Source of the DNA: Hippasteria phrygiana
Lineage: Eukaryota; Echinodermata; Asteroidea; Valvatida; Goniasteridae
DNA length: 64,000 bases
Assembly: GCA_037893225.1 (NCBI GenBank)
Contig: JAZGUH010000113.1
Location: forward strand, 806,001 to 870,000
Direction of reading: 5' to 3'
The position numbers were made by a program, and so were the translations under genes. This document shows positions 21,948-34,473 of this stretch, in pieces (the first letter of the stretch is position 1; each line of letters starts with the position of its first letter). The notes beneath the pieces were generated by a model. The model had not been told where the DNA came from. It worked only from the letters and a program-made list of their open reading frames with translations, and ran no database searches.

Positions 21948-22664
21948 GTGGTGTGGCTCGATCTCCAGAATGCTTATGGCAGCATTCCCCACGATGCAAT
22001 ATTCACTGTGCTGGCCTCAGTCGGTGCACCACGGGGGTTCATCATCCGGGATGTCTATACCGGGGCCAGCACAGAGTTTATGAAGTCGTCTGGTGGGACT
22101 GCTCCCGTGTCCATTTGCTCAGGAGTCAAGCAAGGTTGTCCCATCTCGCCGATACTTTTCAACTTGAATCTAGAGCTGGTGGTGCGGGCGGTGTCAGTTG
22201 CGGCACAAACCGGAAAGTGTTCTCATCGGGTACACGGGCACGATATCACGGTCCTTGCCTATGCTGATGACCTTGTGTTGCTCAGCAACTCGGGCGAGGC
22301 CCTGCAGCGGGTGTTGGATACGGCTAGTACCGTGGCCACCAAGCTTCGGCTCACCTTCAAACCACCGAAGTGTGCCACCTTGTCCCTGGAGTGCTGCAGG
22401 GGTCAACGGGTGCTTCCCTCAGTCTACCAAGTACAGGGTACAGATATACCTCGGAGTCCCTATCGGGTTGTACAGAAGTGGAGCGAGCCTCGAGGCACTG
22501 GTGGCCAAGATGACCGAGGACCTCTCTCCTGGAATCCTCTCTCCTGGCCCCTGGCAGAAGCTGGTGTCAATACGAACCTTCGTAGAACCGTGCGCCTCGT
22601 ATGCAATGGGGGCCTGGCAACTGCCCGAATGGTAGCCTCGGGCGGCTCAGGAGGAAGGTGGTGA
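21948..22664 (+). pseudogene. LINE reverse transcriptase core
   Basis: Motif A is WLDLQNAYGSIPH, the next block is SGVKQGCPISPILFNL, and the catalytic motif is LAYADDLVLLSNS. The frame is lost after about residue 165, where the thumb sequence continues in another frame (22198-22635). Confidence 0.85.
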
Positions 22665-22671
22665 TGACGGC

Positions 22672-23557
22672 GTGGGCCGCAACCAACTATGTCTTTGCGA
22701 ACAGAAATGTGGGGGCCTGAGTCTGTTGGATCCCAACCGGAATGCTGACATTCAGACAGTCACGCAGGCAGTCCGCGTCCTGTCTTCAACAGACCACACC
22801 GTCCGTGGTGTTGCCACCGAGCAGTTGACCTCGGTTGTCTGCCGCACCATCCGGCGTATACCGACCGAGGCAGAGCTCGACCAGTTCATGAGCAGGTCTA
22901 TACAGGGGGACCTTGCTGTGTGTCTCCTTTATTGGCTGCTGTTCCGGTTTAGTAGTCGTACGTATGGAGGTTGGAAAAGAGACACCGGCAAAGAGCATCA
23001 TCAGCGCTCTGCAGGCTGCTGTTCGAGAACACTACTCTGCTAAGCTGCTCTCTCTCCAGGACCGGGGTAAGGTCACCCGCTCGCTGGAGCAGGACCTCTA
23101 TCGCAACGGCTCCTCATGGGTGAACACCGGCAGTTTCATCAGATTCTGTGACTAGCGGTTCATCCACCAGGCCCGCCTGAACTGCCTCCCGACCAAAGAA
23201 GTGGTCAAGAGATTGTAACCCGCAAACCAGTTGAAGTGGCGCCGCTGTGGTCTCTGGGAGGAGACGCTGCCTCGTGTCCTAAACCACTGTCCTCCGAACA
23301 TGGCGTCTATCCAGAGAAGGCATAACCTTGTCCAGAACCTGGTCAGGGCGGCTGTTCGGAATGGACAAGGCAACATTGACCAACACGTCCCTGGGGATCC
23401 CACACCTCGAGAGCGACCCGACATCACAGTTGTTGAGGGCAACAAGGTTATGATCATCGATGTATGTTGCCCCTTTGACAGCGGCTGTGATGCCTTGGAT
23501 ATCGCCGCAGCGGCCAAATATGATGGCTTTAATTGTGACAGGCCTTTGCGCGGCTGA
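22672..23557 (+). pseudogene. LINE C-terminal part with restriction-like endonuclease
   Basis: Two open pieces (22672-23043 and 23231-23557) cover the C-terminus. The second has a remnant zinc knuckle (WRRCGLWEETLPRVLNHC), where the expected first Cys is Trp and the expected His is Arg. It also has the endonuclease core ERPDITVVEGNKVMIIDV, matching the PD...D pattern of R2-type nucleases. Stops and shifts lie between the two pieces. Confidence 0.75.
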
Positions 23558-24339
23558 ATGTAAAGACGTTCAATTTGTCGGCTTTGCGGTCAGTTCTCTC
23601 GGCTCCTGGTGCCCTGGGAACGAGAGAGCACTTCAGCGTCTTGGGATATATCTAAGCACTACAGAGGTCTGATGCGACGTCTATGCTGCATAGACGCCAT
23701 CAAGGGTTCACGGGATGTACATCGAACATGTCACTGGCCATATAGATCGTCAGTATTCTGATGAGTAGGCCCCACCAACTTGCGTCGAACAGTACTACCA
23801 TGGCAGTTTTCATTATCCATCCTCTCAATTTTTTTTCATTTTTTCTACAGGTGATACCTATACCAGACGGTAACTTGCCATAAATTTTTTATTCATAAAA
23901 GTCCTAGTGCAAAATTCTAGTGATTTTCGTATTTTTACCTGGCAGCCATCTTGGAATCCAACATGGCCATCCCAGCTTTACAGAAGTTGTATCATTGGAC
24001 TCGTAGATACTTAAAACATGGGATTTGCGACCATTTTTTGCTTGAATACATGGCCTAGAACCAAAGTGATGGTGATTTTCGTATTTTTACCTGGCGGCCA
24101 TCTTGGAATCTAAAATGGCCACCATCCCAGCTTTTCAGACGTTGTACCATTGGACTCGTAGGTACTGAAAACATAGGATTTGCCACCAATTTTGCTTTCA
24201 CCACAGATTTTTGTATTCAATACCCTAAATAGAAGATGTAAACAATAAAATTGCTTTAGGCAAGCAAATCTCACGGAATAACATTATATATCTCACTATT
24301 ACCCGGATCGACTCGGGTGAAGGAAGACGGGTCAGCGAG

Positions 24340-25345
24340 GAGAGCTGGGTTAGTGTTGGGTCATTCCATGAAGTTGAGACACAATGTGTGACATATTGGT
24401 AAACATTTTTAATTGGTGTAAAATAAATTTGTTACACCACATGTGATTATATACAATTATTTCATCATAGGTTAGATTCATTGTGACATAATATTTAGTT
24501 TAGGGTCCTCTCTTTTGAGTTTCACATGAACTCCCATAGACTTACTATCGATAAATCAACGATGTAACAAGGGACACGGTGTCCCGGTTACATCTTAGTT
24601 TATGTTGCTCATAATTCATAAATAATCATGTTAAAACATCCAAATCTGTATGTGGTAGTTGGAAAATGTTATCCTTTTACATACCCATCAAATACAGTTG
24701 GCTAAAACATTTGATGTAATAATTGATTTGGCAAGCCTGCAAGGATGTAACATGGGACACCGCTCCATCAAGGGTGGCAAACTAACACATTACACCAATT
24801 TAGGGGGTCGTTTTTATGTTTTTAAAACGAGGTTCTCCAAGTCTTTGTTATCATGTTGCATGGACATTTCACATACTGCTTACAGATAAATTATGGAAGA
24901 AAGTTCCCAAAATTGTTAGGATGTAACGTGGGACACCACCGTTACATCCGAGTCCATTTTGCCCCAATTTTGAAAAGGCAGTCCACTATATTGACTCTAC
25001 AAGTTGATTTTATTAAAACGGTAATCACACAAAAGAAAAGAAATTTAATTCAGACTTCATTTGATGAAAAGTAAGAAAGCTAGACATGCAGGCAGGATGT
25101 AACAAAATTTAACAGAGTGGGACACCATCCGTTACCTCCTTAACCACAGATTTGTTAGCCATATAACAGAAAAGATGTAAGAGATACTGAAAATATGATT
25201 TGTTGTTGTTAAGTTACATGAAGTTTTTCCTAACTTCTCATGTAAAAGAAAAAAAATAGTTAATTTTTTTAACCTCTGAACCCTATTTGTACTTTGTAAG
25301 TTTTTATGTCCCCAAATTACCCCATAATTTAGCCCGGGACACCAT
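24340..25345. repeat. Diverged repeat with recurring gatgtaac...gggacacc motif
   Basis: GGGACAC recurs at 24571, 24754, 24930, 25119 and (as GGGACACC) 25336, roughly every 180-215 bases, usually after GATGTAAC. The first copy is a near-palindrome (gatgtaacaagggacacggt then its complement). A related stretch lies at 47470-47890. 25350-26600 has no gene; G and C runs lie at 25743-25762 and 26615-26638. Confidence 0.5.
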
Positions 25346-26753
25346 CACACTTGGTGACAAAACATAAATATATCACATATAATGCTCTCATGTTTTGTAT
25401 CATTCAAAAGGCTTCCTTCTACTCTTCAAGTTCATACCATAATCACCACTAAAGTTTGTTTAGTTTAAACAAGAAAAACAATTACATGATCAAAGAATGC
25501 CAAAATGTGTGTGTGTCTCAATTTCATGGAATTGTAACCAAAAGTCTAACCTGCCGTACACGAACTGCACTGTTGCATGCGCCCATGGCCATCAACATGG
25601 TGCAACATGCCCAAGAGGTGCTATACCACCAAATAGGATACCAGGGGCGGCTCCAGGAATTTTTGCAGCGGGGGTTCTGAAATTTAGCCAGAAAAGTGAC
25701 TCCCAAAATGTTCTGTCTGCGAAAACAAATTTACAAGCGGGTGGGGGGGGGGGGGGGGGGGGAGGGGAAGAAGGCTGATACCCTTTCTCGACCCCCAAAC
25801 ACCCCCCTCCCCCCCTGGATCCGCACCTGGATACTCTGAAAATTCCTGCGCGTAAGCTAATTTTTGTGATCCCAGGGTAATTTTAAATGAGAGATCCTTG
25901 TGGTCTATAAATTGGACTGATTGTAGAAATATTTGTGGAGATCAGACATTTGTGACTACGGTGGCTTCCAATTTGGGGGATTCTGTTTACAAAAAAAGAC
26001 CAATGTATGGGTGTATTTGGCAGCCTGAGGAGAGTCGGGGGCTACATTTAGACCTGGGCCCAGAAATTGGCCACCATTTCAGGGGTGGTTTATAAGGGAG
26101 AGGGATATATATATATAAATCCAGCAACTCTAGTAAAATTGAAAAGAAAATTGCGCTAGGGGACTTAATCTTTAATTCCCAATGAAAAACACATTGCCAC
26201 CTTACTCCCGAGCGTCACCACTGACTGTCGGCGCTTTTTCTGTCTGATTTTGTGTTGGTTTCTATAGAGCGTGTATTTTGGAGTAGAACCCAAAGGAAAA
26301 ATACATTTTGTAAATTACCGGTAATTAAAGGCAACGTTTGAATAAGTCTTAATTTTGGCTGCAAGCAGCTTTAGTAAAATCCTCCTGTACCGGCTTGTCT
26401 TTTTGGCGGCGATTTCCACAATTCAGGAAACATGAAGCCGAGGTAAAAACATAACCTTACATTAAAAAAAAAGAAGGAACAATTATATAACTGCACATTC
26501 GTTTACTGACGAGCCTTGCAATAAAAAGTTTCATCTCCTTGGGCCAAAAAATGATTTTAATCACAATCACAACCATTACGGGTGCACATTTTTAGCCCTG
26601 TTCCAGGCCCGTCACCCCCCCCCCCCCCCCCCCCCCCCATCTGTCAAACCATCATAAGCATAAAGTTGTGGTTTTTTTTCTTGTGATGTGGCCCTCGATC
26701 CTATCAAGCACTCTAGCCTCCCAATGCCTGGAGCTGGTTTGACCATTAGCCTT

Positions 26754-26866
26754 TTAGAGGTATGGCGGACACAATAGGAGGGCGCTATTTGATTTGGGTA
26801 TAAATACACAGGTTTTACCCAAATCAAATAGCGCCCTCCTATTGTGTCCGCCATGCATACCTCTAA
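26754..26866. repeat. Long hairpin, about 47-bp arms
   Basis: Arms 26754-26800 and 26816-26866 are inverted copies, with a four-base bulge in the right arm and a 15-base loop. It begins ttagaggtatggcgg. It is likely a minimal foldback transposon. Confidence 0.7.
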
Positions 26867-27309
26867 TGGAGGTAGTATTAAATGTTTGACGGGCCTGCCC
26901 TATTCACGTGACTAATGGCGGCGCCCAGTCAAAACGCGCATATACGCGCTTCCCGATCTGGTTCAATTCGCTCCATCCATTAGGCGGAATCTGGTGTGTA
27001 AATTACCGTGCAGATCATCATTGATCGCGATCCGGATTCGAATTTTGTGTGAAACACACAAACCTTTATTAGCCTTCCTGCTGCGCGCGCCATCATGCAT
27101 GCCAAGTCTTTATATAACTCTATGGCCAAGCCCTAGCTAGCTAGCTAGCTAGCCCTGACCGTTAATCTTGCATAGCGCCCTCAATCAACCTAAGCGTGTA
27201 CATAAATCTAGACTGGTTTCCGGTCCCTACATTGTCCTTCGGATTTCAAAATATTATATACATATGCGGACCGGGAACCAGTCTAACATAAATCCACATG
27301 ACATTTCTG

Positions 27310-27570
27310 ATACAGGGCCCTTTTCTAAACCTTGGCTTTGGCTCGGGCTGTAGCTTCGTCTCCAGCTATTCCCCAGTCCCACTGCCAATTTGAAGCCTTG
27401 AGTATGTAAATAAATAAACAGAGTCTGGCTCTTGGTTAAAACAAAAGACTTTGATGTACATGTAGCAAAAACAGCGTCCCAGATCTTGCCAAATCTGGGG
27501 ACATAAAATTACGCGAAGCCGAAGCCCGAGCCCAAGCCAGGGTTTGGAAAAGGGCACAGAAAAGGGCCCA
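27310..27570. repeat. Imperfect inverted repeat element
   Basis: The phrase ccttggctttggctcgggct near 27333 is complementary to agcccgagcccaagccaggg near 27524, and gggcccttttc outside it is mirrored at the right edge. It codes for nothing. A run of tandem 'ctag' lies near 27135-27152. Confidence 0.5.
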
Positions 27571-27995
27571 GATTGATCGTACGCGCGCAGTCGCAGATAC
27601 GGCAAGGCTAAAAAGCCATAAAGACAAGAAAGATGCGGTTGAAACCCGATGAGAATAGACCACGGAGGAAGGAAAAATAGACCATGGAGCTACCTCCATG
27701 AATAGACCAACGTCATTTTGAGCTTAGATTCCAATATGAATATTATGAGCTAGGTAAGTAATATGCGTTTATATGCCAATACAACCGTGCAAGATGCTGA
27801 CGTAACGTTATCTTATCTAGCTGCACACTGCAAACAACTAAAAATATCCGTTCTGTTGTGTTATTTTGACGATTTTGGGTCATCTCGTGACACCTGTCTA
27901 TAAACTCGTACCCGGAGTCGTCTCGTATCCGAGTCGGCTCGTACCCGAAAATTACCAGAACTAATGGGCTGTGAAGTGGTGGGAAACACATTACT

Positions 27996-28440
27996 AGGCG
28001 ATTGTGTAGTGTAGGGCCCCTCTTTAGTTTTGATGAAATTAGATTAAAGGGTATTTTTTCTCATTCCGAAATGACTTTTTCAACCTAAAGCAGACTTCTC
28101 TTAATGATTATATTGACATTGTTTTTGTAATTTTGAACAGTTTATTTCAGTAGAAAATGCAATTTTCTTGCGCGCTTTACGGCAGTTGCTATGCGAATGA
28201 ACGCGGTTTTGCGTGTTTACTGTGCGTCGCGGTGATCGCCATCTTTATTTTTGTCGTCCACGTCGCCGCTTTACCCAAAAATTTCTCTAAAAACTAAAAC
28301 CCTGCCCTTTATCTACGGCATACCTGTTGAGTGTTGGTTTGTAATGTCGCTAACTAACGTTAGTTTGGCAATTCCAATAACCTAAAAGTGGATTTGTGTT
28401 CCTTTGTACGGAACAGGGCCCTACACTACACAATCGCCCA
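27996..28440. mobile_element. Small inverted-repeat (MITE-like) element, copy 2
   Basis: The end repeat gcgattgtgtagtgtagggc at the left is complementary to gccctacactacacaatcgc at the right. It belongs to the same family as 685-1104. No reading frame inside it resembles a protein. Confidence 0.7.
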
Positions 28441-28490
28441 CATTTACATGAAAAACTTGAAAATGCAATCAAAACCAAGTTGCTTTTTAC

Positions 28491-28562
28491 ATTTTCGAAG
28501 TGAACCAAGAAACTGGCAGGAGCGGGATTCGAACCTGCAACCACCGGGTAACCGGTGCTTTT
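28491..28562 (-). repeat. tRNA-derived SINE, copy 2 (partial)
   Basis: It keeps the tail and B box (ggattcgaacctgc on the + strand) and is cut before the A box. 28563-30670 otherwise holds no gene. It has short agggcgaccggt-type repeats at 29549-29700, including a small hairpin (aaggcgaccggtaatcggtc). Confidence 0.65.
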
Positions 28563-30680
28563 GAGTTAGTTTGTTACGAGAGAAAAATTTTGAATGAGTG
28601 TTTTGCATAGGTATTTGCATATAGACTAGTGACATCATACACGCGCGGGCGAATCGCAAGCTCGCGTGTGGTTTCGGGTTACATGTTGCGGGAATCCGGT
28701 TTTGGCGAACTGCGCGTGCTCGAACCATTTGCCACAGGTATCATTTCAAGGACGTACGTGTGCCAAACTGCATGACCGAAGCCAAAGACGGAAACGAAGC
28801 TGGGATTTAGAAAACGGCCTCTCCACAATTCCAGGGGTGAGATCCCGCAAGGTATGATGGGTGAAAGGGAAGGACGGGTCTCACGTGAATTGTGGTCGTA
28901 CCATTAATGTTGCAGGGGAAAAAATCGGAGAACTGTCAAACGTTTACAAAATTCAGCCTTATTCAGCCGTAAATATTATTTTTATGAAAATAATTGACTC
29001 ATAAACTTGAAATCTTAAAAATTGTAATGTACTTACGGTTAAATTTTAAACCGGACTTGCAATGCAAAACACCCCTCAAATTATAAAAATTATGGCGTAT
29101 TTTAACAGCAGATTTCTCAAAATTGTATCCTTGATCCTCCAAGTTTTTGCTGTTATAAACTAAGGAACTACAGTTGATTAACGTTTCCAGACCTAGTGAG
29201 TATCAGGGAAATCTGTTCTTTGATCCACCCCAATTTCTTGAGATTTTAACACAAAGTATCTATACAAATTTGCACCCCTATTTTTTGAATGGAAGAGGCA
29301 CACAGACGACCGTTCGCACTCGGCTTAGCTCCCCTGCCCGTCGCGCGCCCCCTGATACCGGCCTAGATTTATTGATTTTCCTGGCTTCGTCTGGCACATG
29401 GCCACTAACGTTACTATCATTACAGTACTCAGTAGAGGTCACACGGCCCGCTGTTGGGTCAGGTTGCTGTTGTTTATAAAAACCTCTCCAATGTGAGTTT
29501 TAACTGGCATTGTTTACAACAGCATGTTCTATAGCCCCTTCCCGCATTAGGGCGACCGGTCTATGGGGTTTCTGCATGTAAGAAAATGTAACCTAACCCT
29601 AACTTTTCCTATTGCTTATCCTTTAAGGCGACCGGTAATCGGTCGCCCTAAGGTGGTCGGTCGCCCCATACCCAAAGAAAAACGGTGACCGGTCTCCCTA
29701 TGCTCGAAAACGTCAGTATATATAACAAAATTCTGGGCGTCCAGTACATCTATATTTTAACTTTTATAATTAGAAAATATAAAAAATATCCACCCGGCAC
29801 GAAAAATCCGCCCGGCCGCTGATGAGAAACAAGTTATTTTTTTAGGTGAACGAATTTAACACACTATTGAGACTTGCCTTCTAAAACTAGTGTTTATTTT
29901 GAGATTTGAGCTTTATACGTTGAACGGTTTTGGAGATACATTGAACATGTATGACACATTTTTAGAGCTGCCAACCAGTATGGATTTTCGGAAATACGGA
30001 AATACAGATTTGGGTTTAAAAATACGGATTTTGTGAAATCCGACCATAATAATCGGGCATGTGAAATTTTCGCTGTTTTCCACGCTTTTCGTTTCCCCGC
30101 TATGCTTGTGCTATTTGAGGCCGTGTCTGAATCACAAAATCCTGCCGATAACTAACAAACAGTTGGATCAACAAGGATAGTCATCTATTTCAATCAAAAC
30201 TTTCGACAAATTGCGACAAGAAGTGGACCAGTGGTTGTGTGTGTGATAAATAACTGTGTGGATAATTTCACGTGTGGCCATTGTGTTATGGTAATAACGC
30301 ATCGTGCATGCCAGTACGCCGGCCCGTTGTATGCACGGCACGGAATATGTACTTTATCGCACCACGGCACAGTGACATGGTGTTTCCTTCCTCCATGCTC
30401 TATGCGAGCAGTTTGTGATATGGTGACGGCAAAAACAAGTCAGTTTCAGATTGTTTTTGTTTAGTTTATTGGTTTTGCTGATTAATAGGCTATTTTAGTA
30501 TGTTCATTCATTCTGAATAAAACATTATTGCGATCCCAACTGAGCGGATGCAACTTTACTTTCAAAAATAAAAAAATTGGGAAACGGTCCATCCAGTTCG
30601 TGGGTTCTTTAAACCATTGCCGTTACAGTGGTAGGCCTATGTGGACTATCCTGCGTGGAACAAATTTGACTTTCAGGTAA

Positions 30681-32747
30681 TGCACCTATCAATTGTAATG
30701 ACGCACTTTAGACCCTAGGGGAATATGCGTCAATGTCCAATGTGAGGCCATCTTTTGGGGTCCCTTGACGCACCTTTGCGCCCTGTCCGTGACTCACCAT
30801 CCATGTAAAATTGACGCAATAAATAAAGTTTTTTGACGCACCATGTCTAGAAAACAACTCGCCAATGACGGACCTAGGACGGATAAGCGCAACCAAAGAA
30901 TCTTGTGCGCCAGCGCTGGCCGTGCCTGCAGCAACATCGCCTTTTTTGGGGAGGCAGGGTACCAGTCTACATCACGTGTCAACCTTTTGCGTGTGCGTAT
31001 TTGTAATTTTTGTGGAGAAAACTAATCATTAAGAATTTGGAAAAGGATGTTGAATAGCTAGTTCGGTTCCCTTTTCACTAACTAATTCATTTACCGCAAC
31101 CGAAGTTGAAGAGCCAGCCTATGTGGCTACGATTTGTGCCAGAAGATCGGCCGTCGAGTCCGTCTTTGTGTGTGACGAACGGGTAACTTAGGGAATTCAT
31201 GCGTCCTGTGAGCTAGCGTTTGATTGTACTGCCACATGTGTTGGTACGTTTATGTGGCGGTACCGCGTATTTGGTATCGCTGACGTATTTCATTCGGTTT
31301 GGTTTTCTGAAGAAAAAAAACAAGTATAAATGTAGACATCATAGCAGATCTGCAGCAGTTTTTATTCAACCAAAATATCAGTATTTTGGATATTAAACAT
31401 AGGCCGATTAAAATATGTCAAAATTGTTATGTATGTAGCAGGGCGCGCACATTATTTTTAATGTAGGCCTACTGGTTGCCTGAATTTCATTTTCAGTTTT
31501 TTACCCGACAAGATTTGTTTACATTTTTCAATTTTGTAAGGCAATTTTTTTTAATAACTTGGATGAGGGATCCGCCACCGAAAAAATATATTGAATTTTT
31601 GAAAAAAGTTTCAATAATAAAAAGAAATAAAAATATTCCAAAACTCGCCTTCAACGTTATACAAGCCTTTGTTTAGTAGGCCTACTTGGTGCCGTACTAT
31701 ACTCCACACGGTGCATTCACCCGCCATATATATTCATGAGGATGCTGATCACAATCTCGATGCTGCATGCACGTGGTGAACGTTTGCACAAAAGTCTGAG
31801 CTAGCTGCAGTTTGCATTAATCGGTCAAACCACCGAAGCCGCATTGTGGTCGTCTAGTTGTTTATGTTCCATGCTTATGGCGAATGCTGGCCCATGTGTT
31901 CTAGCGTTGTAGCTGAAAATTTCGGACTCCGTGCTAAATTTGCGTTCGGCGAATAAATGTCGTGCGTGGTCGCTGCACGTACGGTACATGTACGTATCAT
32001 CGTATGCCTACAAAAACGCACGTAGTTTGTACAATGTATATGTACAGTATGCCAACAATCCGACCGGACATACCATCACTACGCACGCACGCACGCACAC
32101 ACACAGTCGTGTACCGACCTCCAAACGCGGACGTCCCATTGTTCCTCTTTTGTTTATACTCTAACTTTTTCGGAAGGCCTCCATAGACTTTGTACACACT
32201 TCCAATCGCGGACGTATGCTGGGAATCGCGGACGATATTGTTCTCTTTTGTTCTCTGGCATTTTACGTCCGTGGTTTGAATACGCCAACGCGCCCACACA
32301 CGCATGCAGTCAGCTCAGAAGCAAGCAGCTTCAAGCCTTGTGCATGCAACATAAAGTACGGAATGTCGATCTTTATTCGCCGCTGTGCACAGTTTCTAAA
32401 ATGCCGTGGACCAAAATGTAGTGTACAAATTGTGAGTATTGCTGAAAAAAGGGTACTTGCTCGTCGGGCTAGTAACCTGGAACATTTGGTTGTCCGAGAA
32501 AATATTTTGGTTGTCTCGGGACGTCGGACTACTGATTCTGCGAGCCCCGTGTGTTGTGCAACAGCTTGAAACTGCATGGCGCACCATGGTGTACCATGAC
32601 GCACCTGCGACACACCCCGCTTTGCATTTACGACGAACCAAAGCTGTACTTGACGCACCCCATTCGTCGCGATTTGACTTGATATGAGCGGAACATGACG
32701 CACATCCCCCGGGGGTCTAAAGTGCGTCATTACAATTGATAGGTGCA
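30681..32747. mobile_element. Harbinger-like DNA element with perfect 35-bp terminal inverted repeats
   Basis: 30681-30715 and 32713-32747 are exact complements (tgcacctatcaattgtaatg outermost). They are flanked by TAA on both sides (30678-30680 and 32748-32750), a 3-bp target duplication of the PIF/Harbinger type. TGACGCACC-like words repeat near both ends (about 30773, 30834, 32599, 32652 and 32694). No transposase is visible in 2 kb, so it is non-autonomous. The superfamily call rests on the TAA duplication only. Confidence 0.75.
32106..32250 (+). repeat. Dispersed 'gcggacgt' repeat, copy 1
   Basis: It matches 55588-55712 in the same orientation (cgacctccaaacgcggacgt, then 'gcggacgatattgtt'). 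A diverged relative lies in the opposite orientation at about 58220-58360. It sits inside the 30681-32747 element. Confidence 0.6.
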
Positions 32748-33139
32748 TAATGTTTAAATTTCATGAAAAATACAGATTTTCTTAGCAAAATACTGATTTT
32801 TGGCTTTCTGAATACTGGAATGAGTTTTAAAAGGTTGGCAGCTCTGCATTTTAATAAAATGACACAAAGTACACAGATCATAAATTAACTATAGACTTTG
32901 TAGTTTTATTTCCCTCGCGGTGCTCCACATGTACAGTCTATGGCAATATTTCAGAAAAGGCCAATAAAATAAAATAGTAAACAATCTATCAATTAAACCT
33001 TTCGCTTGAATTTTAAAAATAAATAATGTTTTTCGTTTTTGTTTTTTTATCCTTATTTGATATAAGTTACGTTCAGAAACAAGGAGTTTGAATTTTTGGC
33101 CTACATTGTACATGTAACATACATGTAATACATGTAATA

Positions 33140-33340
33140 AGGTTTATTTTATGTTTGTGAAAAGATGGTGAATCTTGAACTAAGGACGGCAAGACGTTTG
33201 AATCTTTGCCTAATTTTATATGTGAATCTTTGCCTAACCCCATTTTGGGGGTTGGTGAATCTTTGCCTAATAAATCATACGAAAGGATGAATTTTGTTGA
33301 CCTAATTTTATTGGAAGAAAGATGAATGGGAGGTGAATCT
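33140..33340. repeat. Short 'gaatctttgcctaa' repeats
   Basis: The phrase gaatctttgcctaa occurs three times between about 33198 and 33270, with related words around it. 32750-34460 shows no gene otherwise; it is the upstream region of the host gene, and I see no clear TATA box or first non-coding exon. Confidence 0.45.
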
Positions 33341-34473
33341 TGACATTGGCAGTTCGAGACAAAAAGTGAATAAGAGTGAAGGCTTGAGGAGGGTAGGTTC
33401 AAGATTCCCATTGATTGTTACATGTATAAAGAAAGCCAATCCCAAAAAATAAATCTCGGAAATTGCTGTCTTAAAGGTCCGAAAATTAATACTACCACAT
33501 CGGTGCATCAATCCAGCAAGATGCAAGTGTGTACACTGAGCTCCATATCTTTAGGAAGTGCATTTATGCAAGCGTAATAAACGTTGATCCGTTTTGTTTT
33601 TCCATGTACCCTGGTTTTCATTTTGAAAATTCCCCACAAATATCATTTCTTTTTCATTGTCTCAGAAATTACTAAGTACATGTACGTGTAATATGTTAAC
33701 TCGGTTACGGGTAGTCAATTCCATAATCTGGAACTGGTTTCTGACATTAGCCTTCGGGTACTCGGGTACCTGGTTTGGATTTACAGCCCTATGAACAGAG
33801 AGTGCTCATTTTAGCATTAGAGTGCATACAAGCTCCACAATGTATGAAGTGTGGGAATTGAATGTACATTTAATTTAACACATTTTAAAATATACATTGC
33901 AGGTTTTAGGGAATCCTTTAGAAACTGTACATGTACAATGTAGGTCTTCCACTTGTGCAGTGCTAAATGTACTCATCTACAGGGCTCGAAATATCCACTG
34001 GACAAGATAAAGTGATTTGAGTGGCGGTTTATTGAACGCTTGACCAGACATCGGATAAAATGTTTTTATTGAAATCCCATTTTTCTGAATATGGTGAACT
34101 GAAAAATCCCCATAATTTCTTGAATGGCCATTTTTACCTATGAGGCAGGGAGTTTTAGATAGGTTTCTCGGACCAAACCCCCTTCCCAAAAAGGTCAGCA
34201 AAGGGAAAAAATGAAACAGTATGTTGGTATAAAAACATTGTGTATTCTTTTCTTGTGGAATATTTTCTAGTCTAGTAAATTTTGCAGCTACTAGCCCGGC
34301 TGTCTACATGTAGTATATTTTTATCTGAAATTCGGCTCTGACATTGTAAAGTGACACAAAATCATTTGTATAAGTTTCTGGTCAATTAACTTTACTTTTT
34401 TTTTCTCCGTAAATGTCAAGGTTGGTATGGCACAGATAATATGACCTATAAAGGTTCCAGATAGTGTTGCATC

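Larger units (their letters stand above)
19840..23860 (+). mobile_element. Degenerate R2/NeSL-like non-LTR retrotransposon
   Basis: The order of domains is N-terminal C2H2 zinc fingers, reverse transcriptase, then a C-terminal restriction-like endonuclease. This architecture is diagnostic of the R2/NeSL side of the LINE tree. The sequence is noticeably GC-rich against its surroundings. It is broken by several shifts and stops, so this copy is dead. The exact ends are not visible; no clean poly(A) tail or target duplication was found. Confidence 0.8.
19387..24305. mobile_element. Foldback element (about 400-bp inverted arms) enclosing a LINE
   Basis: The left arm 19387-19800 and right arm 23880-24305 are inverted copies. 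The ends share taatagtgagata, then cgtgagatttgcttgcc and ttattgtttacatctt. Each arm contains two diverged copies of a block of about 155 bp (aatcaccataactttggtt / aatcaccgtaactttggtt on the left). The LINE appears to have entered the centre. Confidence 0.7.

Noticed and set aside
29545..29620. Telomere-like taaccctaa words
   Set aside because: Only one or two copies occur, which is not an interstitial telomere repeat.
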